Source of the DNA: Paenibacillus sp. FSL K6-3182 | Lineage (GTDB): Bacteria > Bacillota > Bacilli > Paenibacillales > Paenibacillaceae | Length of the DNA stretch: 64,000 nt | NCBI RefSeq assembly: GCF_037976325.1 | Contig: NZ_CP150265.1 | Coordinates: forward strand, 4,831,501 to 4,895,500 | Reading direction: 5' to 3' | Part shown: piece after piece, positions 26,456 through 35,798 of the stretch | Position numbering within the stretch: position 1 is the stretch's first letter | Layout of the letters: the number at the start of each line of letters is the position of its first letter | Made by a program: the position numbers and the translations under genes | The notes under the pieces: generated by a model | Databases searched by the model: none | Told to the model about the DNA's origin: nothing | Seen by the model: only the letters and a program-made list of their open reading frames with translations

Positions 26456-27763
26456 TTACGAATGAAACTGTGGCAGTAAATCATCATGGCTTTCGAGCAT
26501 CTGCTCCAAAGCTTGATAAGCAGCCTCTTTATTTTCAATAGCCGGATCAGCGTCTATCGCTTTTTTCGCAATAGATACATTGCCCGTCACTGCTGCTTCA
26601 ACGACAAGCTCATGAACATCCGAAATAACACGGCACAATTGAAACAGCGGCTCTGGGAAATCTGGAACCTCTACCGGATGAATCATCCCGCCTGATACGG
26701 TTACTGGTAATTCTACGATTCGATCCGAAGGAAAACCCGGTATTGCGCCATCATTCTTAACGTTCAAAATATCAATCTGAAGGTCGCTGCCTGTATATAA
26801 CGCGTGAGCAAGCGCTACTGGATGCTCCCAGCTGCCATGGTCAAATAAACGATCATAATGCATTTTGCCTGCACCAATCTGCTTCAGCTCTTCCAAGCGT
26901 CTGCTGCGTTCTTCGAACGATCCATGATATGGAGGTGCTGTCGTGTAATGAATGTCCTCTTGATAAGGAAGATATTCCGCATGATGATCAACATGTCCAG
27001 CCGCGACTGCCCCATACTCGCGCAGCCATCGCTTAGAAATACGAAGCTCGCGCTGCGTCTCTTCATCTTGATCAGACCAGTTCTCCTCTTCAATAAATTG
27101 GATAAGCTTAGGCAGAAGGTCCTCACCCGTGCGGCTATCTTTTATTTCCATCACCCATGCAAAGTGATTAAGTCCAGCAGTTACGATAGATACCTCAGAG
27201 GCCGATTTGCCGAGCAGCTTTGGCAAGAATGTGTAGCCCTCAGCACCCCGATACGCAATATTGCAAAATCCAGCTATGCGAATCGATGAATAACGTGCTG
27301 CTGCCGTTACGACACGAGGCATTGGATTCGTTACATCCAGAATCCACGCCTGCGGGCACAACTCATCCATATCACGGCAAATATCCATAATCAGCGTAAT
27401 GGACCGGAAAGCATTCATCAAGCCCCCCATGCCTCCACATTCCCTTGCTTGATCGGCCATCCCTAATGCATGTAATATATCAAAATCGATTTGCCAACGG
27501 CGTGCACCTTGAACCGAGGCGGATACGATGACAAAGTCCGCACCTATTAGCGCTTCTCGTCTGTTTACCGTTGCAGTCGCAAGCATGTCTACCTCTAACT
27601 GCCTTGCTATTTCTCTTGCAGCTGCTGCCATCCCTTCAGCCGCATCCAGATTTGGATCAACAAGGACAAGCTCACAGCCTGCAAGCCTCTCCTTTACGAT
27701 GATATCTTCGAGTACCGTTGGCGCAAATACGAAGCTTCCTCCGCCAATCAATACGATTTTCAC
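26456..27763 (-). CDS. GH4 family glycosidase (NAD+- and Mn2+-dependent), alpha-glucosidase/alpha-galacturonidase-like
   Basis: 435 residues. GH4 enzymes cleave by a redox-assisted elimination using NAD+. The N-terminal Rossmann motif reads MKIVLIGGGSFVFAP, followed by DVTNPMP, and the metal ligands are Cys167 (GFCN) and His200 (GLNHFAW). The C-terminal part (DHGSWEHPVALAHALYTG, PVTVSGGMIHP) fits the alpha-glucosidase/galacturonase side of GH4 rather than 6-phospho-glucosidases, so unphosphorylated substrates are plausible. It is divergent from an AraC gene 97 bp away, its probable regulator. No transporter lies next to it. Confidence 0.88.
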   Translation of the reverse strand: MKIVLIGGGSFVFAPTVLEDIIVKERLAGCELVLVDPNLDAAEGMAAAAREIARQLEVDMLATATVNRREALIGADFVIVSASVQGARRWQIDFDILHALGMADQARECGGMGGLMNAFRSITLIMDICRDMDELCPQAWILDVTNPMPRVVTAAARYSSIRIAGFCNIAYRGAEGYTFLPKLLGKSASEVSIVTAGLNHFAWVMEIKDSRTGEDLLPKLIQFIEEENWSDQDEETQRELRISKRWLREYGAVAAGHVDHHAEYLPYQEDIHYTTAPPYHGSFEERSRRLEELKQIGAGKMHYDRLFDHGSWEHPVALAHALYTGSDLQIDILNVKNDGAIPGFPSDRIVELPVTVSGGMIHPVEVPDFPEPLFQLCRVISDVHELVVEAAVTGNVSIAKKAIDADPAIENKEAAYQALEQMLESHDDLLPQFHS

Positions 27764-27860
27764 GATAGTCTCATTCCTCTCGGTTGTCTTTGGATTGCTA
27801 TTGTTGAGCGGTAAGAGAGATAATAAAGGTATGAATAATTCCGTTTACAAAGGAGCTATG

Positions 27861-28811
27861 ATGAGCAATCTTAATCCTGCCCTCAACCAATCATTTCCTA
27901 ATTATAAAGAACAGCTTATCCTATACGGCATGCGCACGTTCGAAGCCGGCCAAGGCCCTGTATGCGATTTACATCTCCATCATCGGATGCTGGAGATCAA
28001 TATTGTCCTAACAGGCGATCAAATCGCTCGTATTGGAAACGAGAGCTTCACGCAGCATGAAGGTGATATTATTCTCATTCCTCCCATGAAGCTCCATGAC
28101 TTTATTGTTCCCGAGCAGCAGACGATGCACGGTTTTGTCCTTCATTTGCAAAATGTGGACAGCAAGCTGCTCTACGCCTTTCGAGCTTGCGGAGAGTATT
28201 TATTTGCGAGAGACCATCCGCTCAATGAACGTTTGAATCCGCTGCTAAAAGCACTTATTTCCTGCTTGCAGCAGAATCCTTCTGCTCACCGCGTCTTTAT
28301 GCTTTGTAATGAAATGCTGGTGCATTTGGAGGAGTTTGTGCAGAGCGAAGCCTTACTCTCCATCAATGAACCAAATGAGCAGCCGCTTGCTGATCGGATC
28401 GCGAGGGAAATTGAGGCGCTCATCAGCACCTTCAATGAGCTCGGTACAGATTCCTCAACGAGCAACTGGCTTGAAACCATTGCAGCTAAGACAGGCATTA
28501 GCCGCAGACATGCCGGCCGTTTGTTTCAACAAGCGTACGGCATGTCGCCTCGTCAATATTTATCGATCATTAGACAGCAGGAGGCGATGCATATGCTTGT
28601 CATGCGAAACATACCGCTTGAAGAGATCGCATTCCGAATCGGATTCGAGAATGTGCAAAGCTTTATTAGGCAGTTCGCCAAATGGTCAGGATTAACGCCT
28701 GGCGCCTATCGGAGACAGCATAAATCAACGATAAGCTATTTAACGCCGCTTGAGGTGGAGCCTCATGCTGGTCATTTATCCAGCTCCGTTCCCTCTGCTA
28801 CCTCAGAGTAA
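27861..28811 (+). CDS. AraC-family regulator (divergent from GH4)
   Basis: About 316 residues from ATG 27861 (AAAGGAG five bases upstream; ATG 27858 and 27831 are alternatives). The frame is open much further upstream but that part is antisense to the GH4 gene. The N-terminal cupin domain has HLHHRMLEINIVL and GDIILIPP; the C-terminal double HTH reads TGISRRHAGRLFQQAYGMSPRQYL and EEIAFRIGFENVQSFIRQFAKWSGLTPGAYR. The 3' end overlaps the convergent GH36-like gene by 14 bp. Likely controls the divergent GH4 gene in response to a sugar. Confidence 0.9.
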   Translation: MSNLNPALNQSFPNYKEQLILYGMRTFEAGQGPVCDLHLHHRMLEINIVLTGDQIARIGNESFTQHEGDIILIPPMKLHDFIVPEQQTMHGFVLHLQNVDSKLLYAFRACGEYLFARDHPLNERLNPLLKALISCLQQNPSAHRVFMLCNEMLVHLEEFVQSEALLSINEPNEQPLADRIAREIEALISTFNELGTDSSTSNWLETIAAKTGISRRHAGRLFQQAYGMSPRQYLSIIRQQEAMHMLVMRNIPLEEIAFRIGFENVQSFIRQFAKWSGLTPGAYRRQHKSTISYLTPLEVEPHAGHLSSSVPSATSE

Positions 28812-30414
28812 CTTGAGGACGCTCATTCAATTGTACGCCGCGTTCAGCATACCAATTGAAATGCCGCTCCTCTCCGGCTATCTGCCAACGGGACGGACAG
28901 CGATCATCAAGCCAGTCCAGCGGTTCAGCCGGCGGCAGCGGTTTAGACGCTCGTTCGAACGCTTTGCGAATCGCTGCTTCCTGTTCCGCGCCAACCGCTT
29001 TTGGGTCTGCGGAAATGAACAGCGGTGTTCCGCTTTCGGACAATAGCTCCAGCCACTGCTTGTTCAAATGCCAAGGGACATCGTCGGTCAAGCCAACACA
29101 ATCCGCATCAGCCGCAAAGAAAGTGTCATGCTGCGGCATGCGGAAAGCAAGCGTGTTGACACCCATTTTACGTGTACGCTCCCATTCCTTACCGCTCGTA
29201 TCGTCACCTGTCCTCTGAATTTCAACCAAGCCCGCTGCTAAGTGCCCTACTGTATTACAGCCAATAATTAAACTGTCCGCTGAAGCTTCTGCAATCTTCT
29301 TATACAAAGCGACAATAATTTCCGCCGTCGTCTTCGTGCGATCAGCAAAAGCTAAACCATGATTACTCATTGATGCGCCCATTTCAAAGCCCCATTTGGC
29401 AAAAATATCGAAAGTGGAAAAATCATGCTTAATCAGTTCATAACCCCAATCATGCAGCTTGCGAATTTCATTGCCTACATAGTCAAGCACATCAGGTACG
29501 CTTGGGTCCAAATAGATGCTGCCCACATTGTGGCCACCATATCTTCTCCAATGATTTGGCACACTGTTTGCGACTAATAGCGGTCTGCACCATATGCCAG
29601 GACGAACCCCGATTCCTTTCATATCGCTGGCCAGCTTCTGCATATCAGAAAACTGATAATTGGGTTCCCAAGGCCCACCATTGCAGCTGCCCCCGCCGCT
29701 GCAGAGCTGCCAACCGTCATCAATGACCATAAACGGACGGTTATCGACCGAAGAAGACCAATCTGACACACGCTCTGAATCTGCGATTATCTCAGCTGTC
29801 GAGCTATTCCCATAGGCATAATACCAGTTGTTTCCCCCATACACAGGCTGTGAAGGCAGAATCGGCTGCTTGCACATCATTCTGCAAAAAGCCGTTGCCG
29901 CACCGAATGCCGATTCGCCTTCCGCACCTTCTCTCGTTACAATGACCGCAGCCTCGAGCGTTCGATCACCAAGCAGCACTCCCGCTTCACCACAGCGAAC
30001 ATCAAGTGTCAGGCTAATTCCGCCTGCATCCGCTTGCCAATAACAAAAGGAGCTTGTACCGGTCTCTACGCCATAACCATGCGTACGTCCCCCTTTTGAC
30101 AACAGGAAATACCAAGGCATTTCACGCTCAGCAACTAAACCCCGCCATTCCAAATCACCGTAACCTCGTTCCCATTGGTCACCCAGAACACGAATGCCCC
30201 CGCTGTCCAGTTCTCGCTGCCATCTCAGATGAAGCCGCCTAACTGGCGTCTGACCTGCACTTAATCGAACGGCCATACAATTAGCCCTCGTTTCAAATGA
30301 AATGACGGTTTCGCCTGCATACCATTCTCGTGAACGGAATGACGCGCGAACCCATCCCTGTTCCCACTCCATTTCAACATTGTCCGGATTGGTTAATAGA
30401 TCTAAAAACTCCAT
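28798..30414 (-). CDS. GH36-like alpha-galactosidase/melibiase-type glycosidase
   Basis: 538 residues. The N-terminal 185 residues form a beta-sandwich, then a clan GH-D (beta/alpha)8 barrel. Substrate-binding MVIDDGWQ (Asp232/233), nucleophile Asp331 in LIKHDFS, and acid/base Asp in RTGDD (404-405) are all in the positions expected for GH36/GH27. The protein is shorter than the 700-residue GH36 alpha-galactosidases, so an exact linkage cannot be given; alpha-galactosidase or a related retaining alpha-glycosidase is likely. No signal peptide, so cytoplasmic. GGGAGG precedes the ATG. Confidence 0.82.
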   Translation of the reverse strand: MEFLDLLTNPDNVEMEWEQGWVRASFRSREWYAGETVISFETRANCMAVRLSAGQTPVRRLHLRWQRELDSGGIRVLGDQWERGYGDLEWRGLVAEREMPWYFLLSKGGRTHGYGVETGTSSFCYWQADAGGISLTLDVRCGEAGVLLGDRTLEAAVIVTREGAEGESAFGAATAFCRMMCKQPILPSQPVYGGNNWYYAYGNSSTAEIIADSERVSDWSSSVDNRPFMVIDDGWQLCSGGGSCNGGPWEPNYQFSDMQKLASDMKGIGVRPGIWCRPLLVANSVPNHWRRYGGHNVGSIYLDPSVPDVLDYVGNEIRKLHDWGYELIKHDFSTFDIFAKWGFEMGASMSNHGLAFADRTKTTAEIIVALYKKIAEASADSLIIGCNTVGHLAAGLVEIQRTGDDTSGKEWERTRKMGVNTLAFRMPQHDTFFAADADCVGLTDDVPWHLNKQWLELLSESGTPLFISADPKAVGAEQEAAIRKAFERASKPLPPAEPLDWLDDRCPSRWQIAGEERHFNWYAERGVQLNERPQVTLR

Positions 30415-30542
30415 CGTGAGCGCCTCCCGTATTTGAACATCGTTCTATAAAACCGAGTATAGTATTCGCTGCCAGCAATTTGAATAACGAAATGAGTCGT
30501 ACCACGAATAAATAATGAACCAAATGGGACATCCAATAACAT

Positions 30543-30585
30543 TAAAAAAGACTGCCGCCGCCACTTCATGGCATTGAACAGTCTT
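30543..30585 (-). terminator. Intrinsic terminator of the luciferase-like oxidoreductase gene
   Basis: AAGACTG and CAGTCTT arms with an inner TGCCA/TGGCG stem, followed by six T on the - strand. Confidence 0.75.
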
Positions 30586-30617
30586 CATATTCACTATTAA
30601 TCTGACTTAGCAATCTT

Positions 30618-31718
30618 TTATTTGCTCAGTTCTCTGCGTACAACTGGCGCAACCTTCGTCGCCAGCAGCTCAATGGAAGCCGCTACCTTTGAGAACGGAA
30701 TGCCGCCGATATCAAACTGAGCCATGAAGCGCTGATGACCAAAGAGCTCATGCTGCGCCAAAATTTTCTCAACAAGCATTTCCGGGCTGCCTACAGCCAG
30801 CGCATTGATTGGACTTGCCAATTGTTCGAATTGCTCGCGTGCCATCGACTCGCCCCTCTGCTTGCCTCCCATAAACTGGCTTACATAATGAGCATAATAA
30901 GGATAATATTCATCCTTTGCTTGCTCAGTCGAGTTGGCAATATAACCATGGCTTGTGATCGCTACTTTTAGAGCTTCTTGTTTATAGCCTGCGCGAACAC
31001 CAGCAGCACGATATACGTCTACAAGCGGTTTAAATCGAGCTGGATCTCCGCCAAGGATGGCAAGGGCCATTCCTAGACCATGACTTCCTGCGAGCTCCGC
31101 GCTCTGAGGCGTACCGCCGACACCGACCCATACGGGCAGCTGCGCCTGCTCTGGACGAGGTGCAATCTCAGCATTCAGCAGCGGCGTTCTATATTTTCCA
31201 TTCCAAGTGATATGCTCGGTTTCATTTAATGCAAGCAGCAGATTAAGCTTCTCCTGAAAGAGCTCCTTATAGCTCTCAAGCTCATACCCAAACAATGGAA
31301 ATGACTCTATATACGCTCCTCGTCCCGCAATAATTTCCGCGCGTCCATCCGAGAGCAAATCAAGTGTAGCGAAATCCTCAAATACTCGAACTGGATCTGA
31401 TGTTCCAAGCACCGTCGTTGCGCTCGTTAACCGAATCCGCTTCGTCGCTTGCGCGATTGCAGCAAGCAGAACAGGTGGAGATGTAACAGCGAAGTCCAAG
31501 CGATGATGCTCACCCACTCCAAATACATCAATGCCCGCCTCATCTGCAAGCTTGGCAGCTGCGACGATTTCCTTCAAACGCTCTCTCGCATTTGGCGATA
31601 CTTTACTGATAGGATCAGTACTTATATCACCTAATGTGTAAATGCCAAATTCGAACACATCTGCTCGTTCCTTCGAAGGCTGAGCAACTTGTTGTATTTT
31701 CTCGTTGATTTCAAACAC
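30618..31718 (-). CDS. LLM-class flavin-dependent oxidoreductase (luciferase-like monooxygenase family)
   Basis: About 366 residues from GTG 31718, which has AGGA at good spacing; ATG 31754 extends the frame by 12 residues but has no clear ribosome binding site. Bacterial-luciferase-like TIM barrel with GIDVFGVGEHHRLDFAVTSPPVLLAAIA and LSDGRAEIIAGRGAYIESFPLFG, the usual FMN-binding landmarks of the Atu2307/YtmO-type group. Substrate unknown. Monocistronic, closed by its own terminator. Confidence 0.85.
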   Translation of the reverse strand: MFEINEKIQQVAQPSKERADVFEFGIYTLGDISTDPISKVSPNARERLKEIVAAAKLADEAGIDVFGVGEHHRLDFAVTSPPVLLAAIAQATKRIRLTSATTVLGTSDPVRVFEDFATLDLLSDGRAEIIAGRGAYIESFPLFGYELESYKELFQEKLNLLLALNETEHITWNGKYRTPLLNAEIAPRPEQAQLPVWVGVGGTPQSAELAGSHGLGMALAILGGDPARFKPLVDVYRAAGVRAGYKQEALKVAITSHGYIANSTEQAKDEYYPYYAHYVSQFMGGKQRGESMAREQFEQLASPINALAVGSPEMLVEKILAQHELFGHQRFMAQFDIGGIPFSKVAASIELLATKVAPVVRRELSK

Positions 31719-31857
31719 CGCTTTCCTATATTTATATCCAAGGCAAGAGTACATATTTTGTTCGCCGACCTAGTTACTTTACGTAAGTAATGATACATAA
31801 GTTATTAAGTTGCGTCAAGATCAAGAGCATGAAGCACGCCTAAATCGCTTACAAAGT

Positions 31858-31903
31858 ACAAAAGAACCTTCAAAATCACAGTAAAAGTGATCGGAAGGTT
31901 CCT
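31858..31903 (-). terminator. Intrinsic terminator of the GH42 operon
   Basis: GAACCTTC/GAAGGTTC arms with inner ATCAC/GTGAT, followed by TTTT on the - strand, right after the GH42 stop codon. Confidence 0.82.
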
Positions 31904-31908
31904 ACTAT

Positions 31909-33906
31909 TTAGGCTGATATGATGAGAAAGCCCCATGGTGCGAGCTCCAGCTGTTGTCCACTTATAACTTTAATGCCATTCAGCAGCTCCGTACCGTCCT
32001 GATACTTATAGTCAAATGTAACGGCGTCATTTGAGTAGTTGAAATAATATCGTATATGCTTTCCGCTAGTATTCAAGCCCGATTTTACGATGATTGGAAA
32101 AACAAGCTCTTGCTCTGCGCCCCAAAGACCTGCATTCTGCAAAGCCCCGCATAGCAAACGTTTTACAACAGCAGGGCTAGGCAAGCATCCTATATAGGTA
32201 GCCGTTCCTTTTCCATAGTTATTTCTTGTAATTGCCGCATATTCACCCCACTGCGCATGATCATAATAAGCCAGCACTTCAGCGGTTGTTGGCGTGATAA
32301 GCTCCATCCACGCTTCAACCTCTTTCGCCTCGTTACTCTGATCGATCAGTGCCCCTTTTAACCCGACATGATTTGGCGTTACGAACATGCTATAGGATAT
32401 GCCGCAAGCTGCTTGTATGATACCGGGCTGCTGTGAAGTACGTACCTTAACGACTTCGTCGGCGAATCCGCTTTTGAACGTATAAACCACATGTCCCCCG
32501 CTTCGTACGAATTCATTTAATCGCTCCAAAGTCTCTGAAGGGGCAGCGTAAAGCGCTGGTACGACAATCATATTGTATTTATCCAAATGGGTGCAGGTCG
32601 GCTGAATAAAATCGACCTCGACGTTAAGCTTGTACAATTCGTCATAGAGAGCGCGAACAACATCATTGTAGGTTTTTCCATCTGGAAGCTTAAACCATTC
32701 CATTGCAGATAAAGCCTCGTTGCTGACCATTACAGCCACTTGATTGTTTTTGCGGAGGCTGGCAAGCTCCTCGCTCAGCCTAGCAAAATCCGCACCGATC
32801 GTTTTAGCTTCGTTATAAACAGGATTAGGCTGAAAATCATGGCTGAGCAGCCCCTTCCAATACGTTTCGAACGAATTGTGAATCGAATGCCAGTGCCAAT
32901 ACGCAACCATGTTCGCACCGGAAGCAAGGTGGCTAAACGCCTGCAAGCGCAATTGCCCGGGATACGGCGTCCAATGCGGGAAGGCTTGTGCCTGCGTTTC
33001 GAGCACTAAGTAATTATCGTTTTTGAGCGATCTTGCCATGTCGCCGCCAAACGAGATTTCGATGCCGGTTAAATCATCCTGCGAAGGATGATAAATATCG
33101 ACACCAGCAATGTCAAAAGGCACCGAAGCAGCAAAGTGATCAACGGAAGGCTGAACGCCAAATGAGTAGCCTCTCCATTCAAAATCAAAGTTTTGAGTTA
33201 CAAATTGTCCCGGCTGCTTATATTCGTTCACGATAGAGACCTGCCATGCCAAAAAATCATTTACCAGCTTCCGCTGGAACTTCGCGAACTCCGCGCCTAA
33301 GCTGCCATTGATTGTGCCGACAACGGAAGGGAACTCCTCCCAGCTGTTGATGCGATTGCTCCAATAATCAAGCCCAAACAGCTGATTAACGACGTCTAGC
33401 GTTTCATAAGTATCCCTCATATATTTGACAAACTGCAGTTGAACATTTGGCCCCGCCGTGTCATAATGTTTCGTTTCATTATCCGTCTGATAGCCAATCA
33501 CGGCTGGATGTTTGCTTACCCGGCTAATGAGCTTGCGGATGATTCGCTCTGAATAGAAAAGATAAGCAGCATTTGTAATATCCATAATTTGGCGAGCGCC
33601 GTATTTTCCCGGTCCGCGAGGTGTTACAGCAAGTACATCCGGGTGCTCTTTGACCATCCAAGCAGGCACAGCATAGGTTGGTGTGCCAACAATGACGGCA
33701 ATACCGGCTTTGTGCATCGCATCCAGCACTCTGTCTACGGATGAGAAGTCGAATACGCCGTTTTGCGGCTCATGTGTGCTCCATGTCGATTCCGCGATTC
33801 GAACCACGTTAATGCCTGCTTCCTTCATCATCCGAATATCCTCATCTAATCGCTCATAAGGCATATATTCGTCATAATAAGCGACGCCATATAACAGTTT
33901 ATTCAT
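31909..33906 (-). CDS. GH42 beta-galactosidase
   Basis: 665 residues, normal GH42 length, no signal peptide. LLYGVAYYDEYMPYERLDED opens the catalytic barrel; acid/base Glu144 lies in GYQTDNET and the nucleophile Glu303 in YLVLETQAQ. A trimerisation/Rossmann-like domain (VPALYAAPSETLERL) and a C-terminal beta domain follow. It overlaps the MalG-type permease stop as ATGA and closes the transporter operon, so it acts on what the transporter brings in, probably a beta-galactoside or short galactan or arabinogalactan fragment. The four-cysteine zinc site of some GH42 enzymes is not present. Confidence 0.9.
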   Translation of the reverse strand: MNKLLYGVAYYDEYMPYERLDEDIRMMKEAGINVVRIAESTWSTHEPQNGVFDFSSVDRVLDAMHKAGIAVIVGTPTYAVPAWMVKEHPDVLAVTPRGPGKYGARQIMDITNAAYLFYSERIIRKLISRVSKHPAVIGYQTDNETKHYDTAGPNVQLQFVKYMRDTYETLDVVNQLFGLDYWSNRINSWEEFPSVVGTINGSLGAEFAKFQRKLVNDFLAWQVSIVNEYKQPGQFVTQNFDFEWRGYSFGVQPSVDHFAASVPFDIAGVDIYHPSQDDLTGIEISFGGDMARSLKNDNYLVLETQAQAFPHWTPYPGQLRLQAFSHLASGANMVAYWHWHSIHNSFETYWKGLLSHDFQPNPVYNEAKTIGADFARLSEELASLRKNNQVAVMVSNEALSAMEWFKLPDGKTYNDVVRALYDELYKLNVEVDFIQPTCTHLDKYNMIVVPALYAAPSETLERLNEFVRSGGHVVYTFKSGFADEVVKVRTSQQPGIIQAACGISYSMFVTPNHVGLKGALIDQSNEAKEVEAWMELITPTTAEVLAYYDHAQWGEYAAITRNNYGKGTATYIGCLPSPAVVKRLLCGALQNAGLWGAEQELVFPIIVKSGLNTSGKHIRYYFNYSNDAVTFDYKYQDGTELLNGIKVISGQQLELAPWGFLIISA

Positions 33907-34730
33907 CCTTTAACAGCCCCCTCGGCAATCCCATGCATAATAAACTTTTGGAAGAAGGAGTAAATAATAATGACTGGAATCGCAGTCAGTACGAGCGCCG
34001 CCAAAATAAGCGACCATTCCTTGTTATACTCACCGAACAGCGTGTTTGTCGATAAGATAAGCGTGTAATTGCTTACGTCTGTCAGCATGAGCAGCGGCAG
34101 CAGGAAATCATTCCAGATCCAGAGGAAATCTAAAATCGCTATCGTCACTGTAATCGGCACAAGCAGCGGGAAAATAATTTTAAAGAACGTTTGATATTCA
34201 TTGCAGCCATCAATTTGCGCCGCCTCCTCCAGCTCCTTAGGTATAGACTTCACGAAGCCATGATACAGAAAGATCGCCATATTGACGCCAAGTCCAATAT
34301 ATATGATTGCAAGCCCATACGTACTGCCTTGAACAGACAAGGCTTTGGCCATTCTAGTCAATGGAATCATAATCGAATGAAACGGCACAAGCATGGAAGC
34401 GATAAACAGGAAAAAAATCAAATTGCTTATCTTTCCGCTCGTACGTGACAGCTTATAGCCAGCAAGCGATGCGCAAAAGATGATTCCGCCGATGCCGAGC
34501 ACCGAAATAATGATCGAGTTGAGTGTGCTGCCCAGCAGATTGATTTGATGAAAAGCATTTACATAATTATCGAATTGAATCTTCGATGGCAGCGAGACGA
34601 ACGACTTGAACATCTCACCTTGTGTCTTAAACGAGTTAATAACCGCCAAGTAAATCGGAAAAAAAGAGATCGCAGCCCCGATCGACAGGAAAATGGTAAT
34701 AAGGAGGGAGGTTGATTTCTTCTGTCTCAT
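33903..34730 (-). CDS. Carbohydrate ABC transporter permease (MalG family)
   Basis: 275 residues, six transmembrane segments, with the EAA loop EELEEAAQIDGCNEYQTFFKIIFPLL that contacts the ATPase and the MalG-type C-terminus ending HGIAEGAVKG. ATGA overlaps on both sides link it to MalF upstream and GH42 downstream. No ATPase gene is in the operon, so a shared MsmX-type ATPase elsewhere is expected, as is usual for these systems in bacilli. Confidence 0.93.
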   Translation of the reverse strand: MRQKKSTSLLITIFLSIGAAISFFPIYLAVINSFKTQGEMFKSFVSLPSKIQFDNYVNAFHQINLLGSTLNSIIISVLGIGGIIFCASLAGYKLSRTSGKISNLIFFLFIASMLVPFHSIMIPLTRMAKALSVQGSTYGLAIIYIGLGVNMAIFLYHGFVKSIPKELEEAAQIDGCNEYQTFFKIIFPLLVPITVTIAILDFLWIWNDFLLPLLMLTDVSNYTLILSTNTLFGEYNKEWSLILAALVLTAIPVIIIYSFFQKFIMHGIAEGAVKG

Positions 34731-35611
34731 GCTTCCACCTCTCTTTTCTTCATGACACGAATTTGGATAAATGTGAAGATGAGAATAATCACGAATAGAA
34801 TGACCGATTTTGCGCTGGCATAACCATATCGGAAGTTGTTTGAGAAGGCTTCCTCGTAAATGTTCATCGTAATAACCTGTGTGCTTCGTCCTGGTCCTCC
34901 GCCTGTTAAGCCATATACAACCTCGAACACTTTAAACGCGCCGTTTAGCGTAAGGAAGAAACAGATTGTAATCGCATGTGAAATCATCGGCAAGGTCACA
35001 TTGCGAAACGTTTGGAAAGCGGTAGCGCCATCGATAACAGCTGCTTCCTTCAAGCTTTGAGGCACACCCTGCAGCCCTGCCAAATAAATAATCATCATGT
35101 AGCCGACGCCGTTCCAGAGGGAAACGGTCAGAATCGAGAAGAAACTTACTTTTGGATCACCGATCCAAGCTTGGTCCAGAAACGTAAGCGCTGTCTTTTC
35201 TGCCAGCTGAGGAAGAACCTGCGCGAATACAAATGTCCACATAAATGCGCTGATAATCGTGCTTATCATGTTGGGCATGAAGAAAATGGTACGAAAGAAA
35301 CCTTTGCTTTTGCGGCGTGATTCAATAAATACAGCCAGCAGCAGCGCAAATACATTTTGCAGCACAACCATGAACAGCACATACTTCAAGGTGAACAATA
35401 ACGAACCGACAAAATCGGGATCGTCTCTTAGCGCTTCAATAAAGTTGCCCATTCCAATAAAGTCATAGTCACGATTCAAGCCATTCCAATCCGTGAAGCT
35501 GTAAAACATTCCGCCGAGCGTTGGAATCAGCAGGAAGATCGCGTACAAAATAAAAGCGGGCGCGACAAACGTAAATAACGAGATGTATTTTTTGTAGCTC
35601 TTGATCGGCAC
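34727..35611 (-). CDS. Carbohydrate ABC transporter permease (MalF family)
   Basis: 294 residues, six transmembrane segments, with EAA loop SLKEAAVIDGATAFQTFRNVTLPMI. The start is GTG 35611 with AGGAGAGGGG upstream. The gap of about 190 bp to the binding-protein gene contains a stable hairpin, so permease expression is probably lower than that of the binding protein. Confidence 0.92.
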   Translation of the reverse strand: MPIKSYKKYISLFTFVAPAFILYAIFLLIPTLGGMFYSFTDWNGLNRDYDFIGMGNFIEALRDDPDFVGSLLFTLKYVLFMVVLQNVFALLLAVFIESRRKSKGFFRTIFFMPNMISTIISAFMWTFVFAQVLPQLAEKTALTFLDQAWIGDPKVSFFSILTVSLWNGVGYMMIIYLAGLQGVPQSLKEAAVIDGATAFQTFRNVTLPMISHAITICFFLTLNGAFKVFEVVYGLTGGGPGRSTQVITMNIYEEAFSNNFRYGYASAKSVILFVIILIFTFIQIRVMKKREVEA

Positions 35612-35737
35612 AGTATCCGCCCCTCTCCTATGTGTCTTTACTGCGCAAAGATGTCTTCGGCGTCCTTTAGACGCTGAGCAGCTTTGACGGTGAAATATAA
35701 GATAAGTATGAGAAAATGATATACTTTCTTATATTTT

Positions 35738-35788
35738 AAAATCGGGATGAAGCGAAGCAGAATCTCCTTGTCTCCCCTTCATCCCGAG
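35738..35788 (-). terminator. Intercistronic hairpin between binding protein and permease genes
   Basis: Perfect 11-bp arms TCGGGATGAAG and CTTCATCCCGA around a 24-nt loop; on the - strand a short T-run with A follows (TTTTAAAATA). Acts probably as a leaky terminator or 3' mRNA stabiliser, giving excess binding protein over permease. Confidence 0.6.
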
Positions 35789-35798
35789 CATGTGTGGT

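Noticed and set aside
27528..27857. N-terminal extension of the AraC regulator frame
   Set aside because: It is antisense to the GH4 gene; a strong AAAGGAG precedes ATG 27861 and the cupin domain starts after it.
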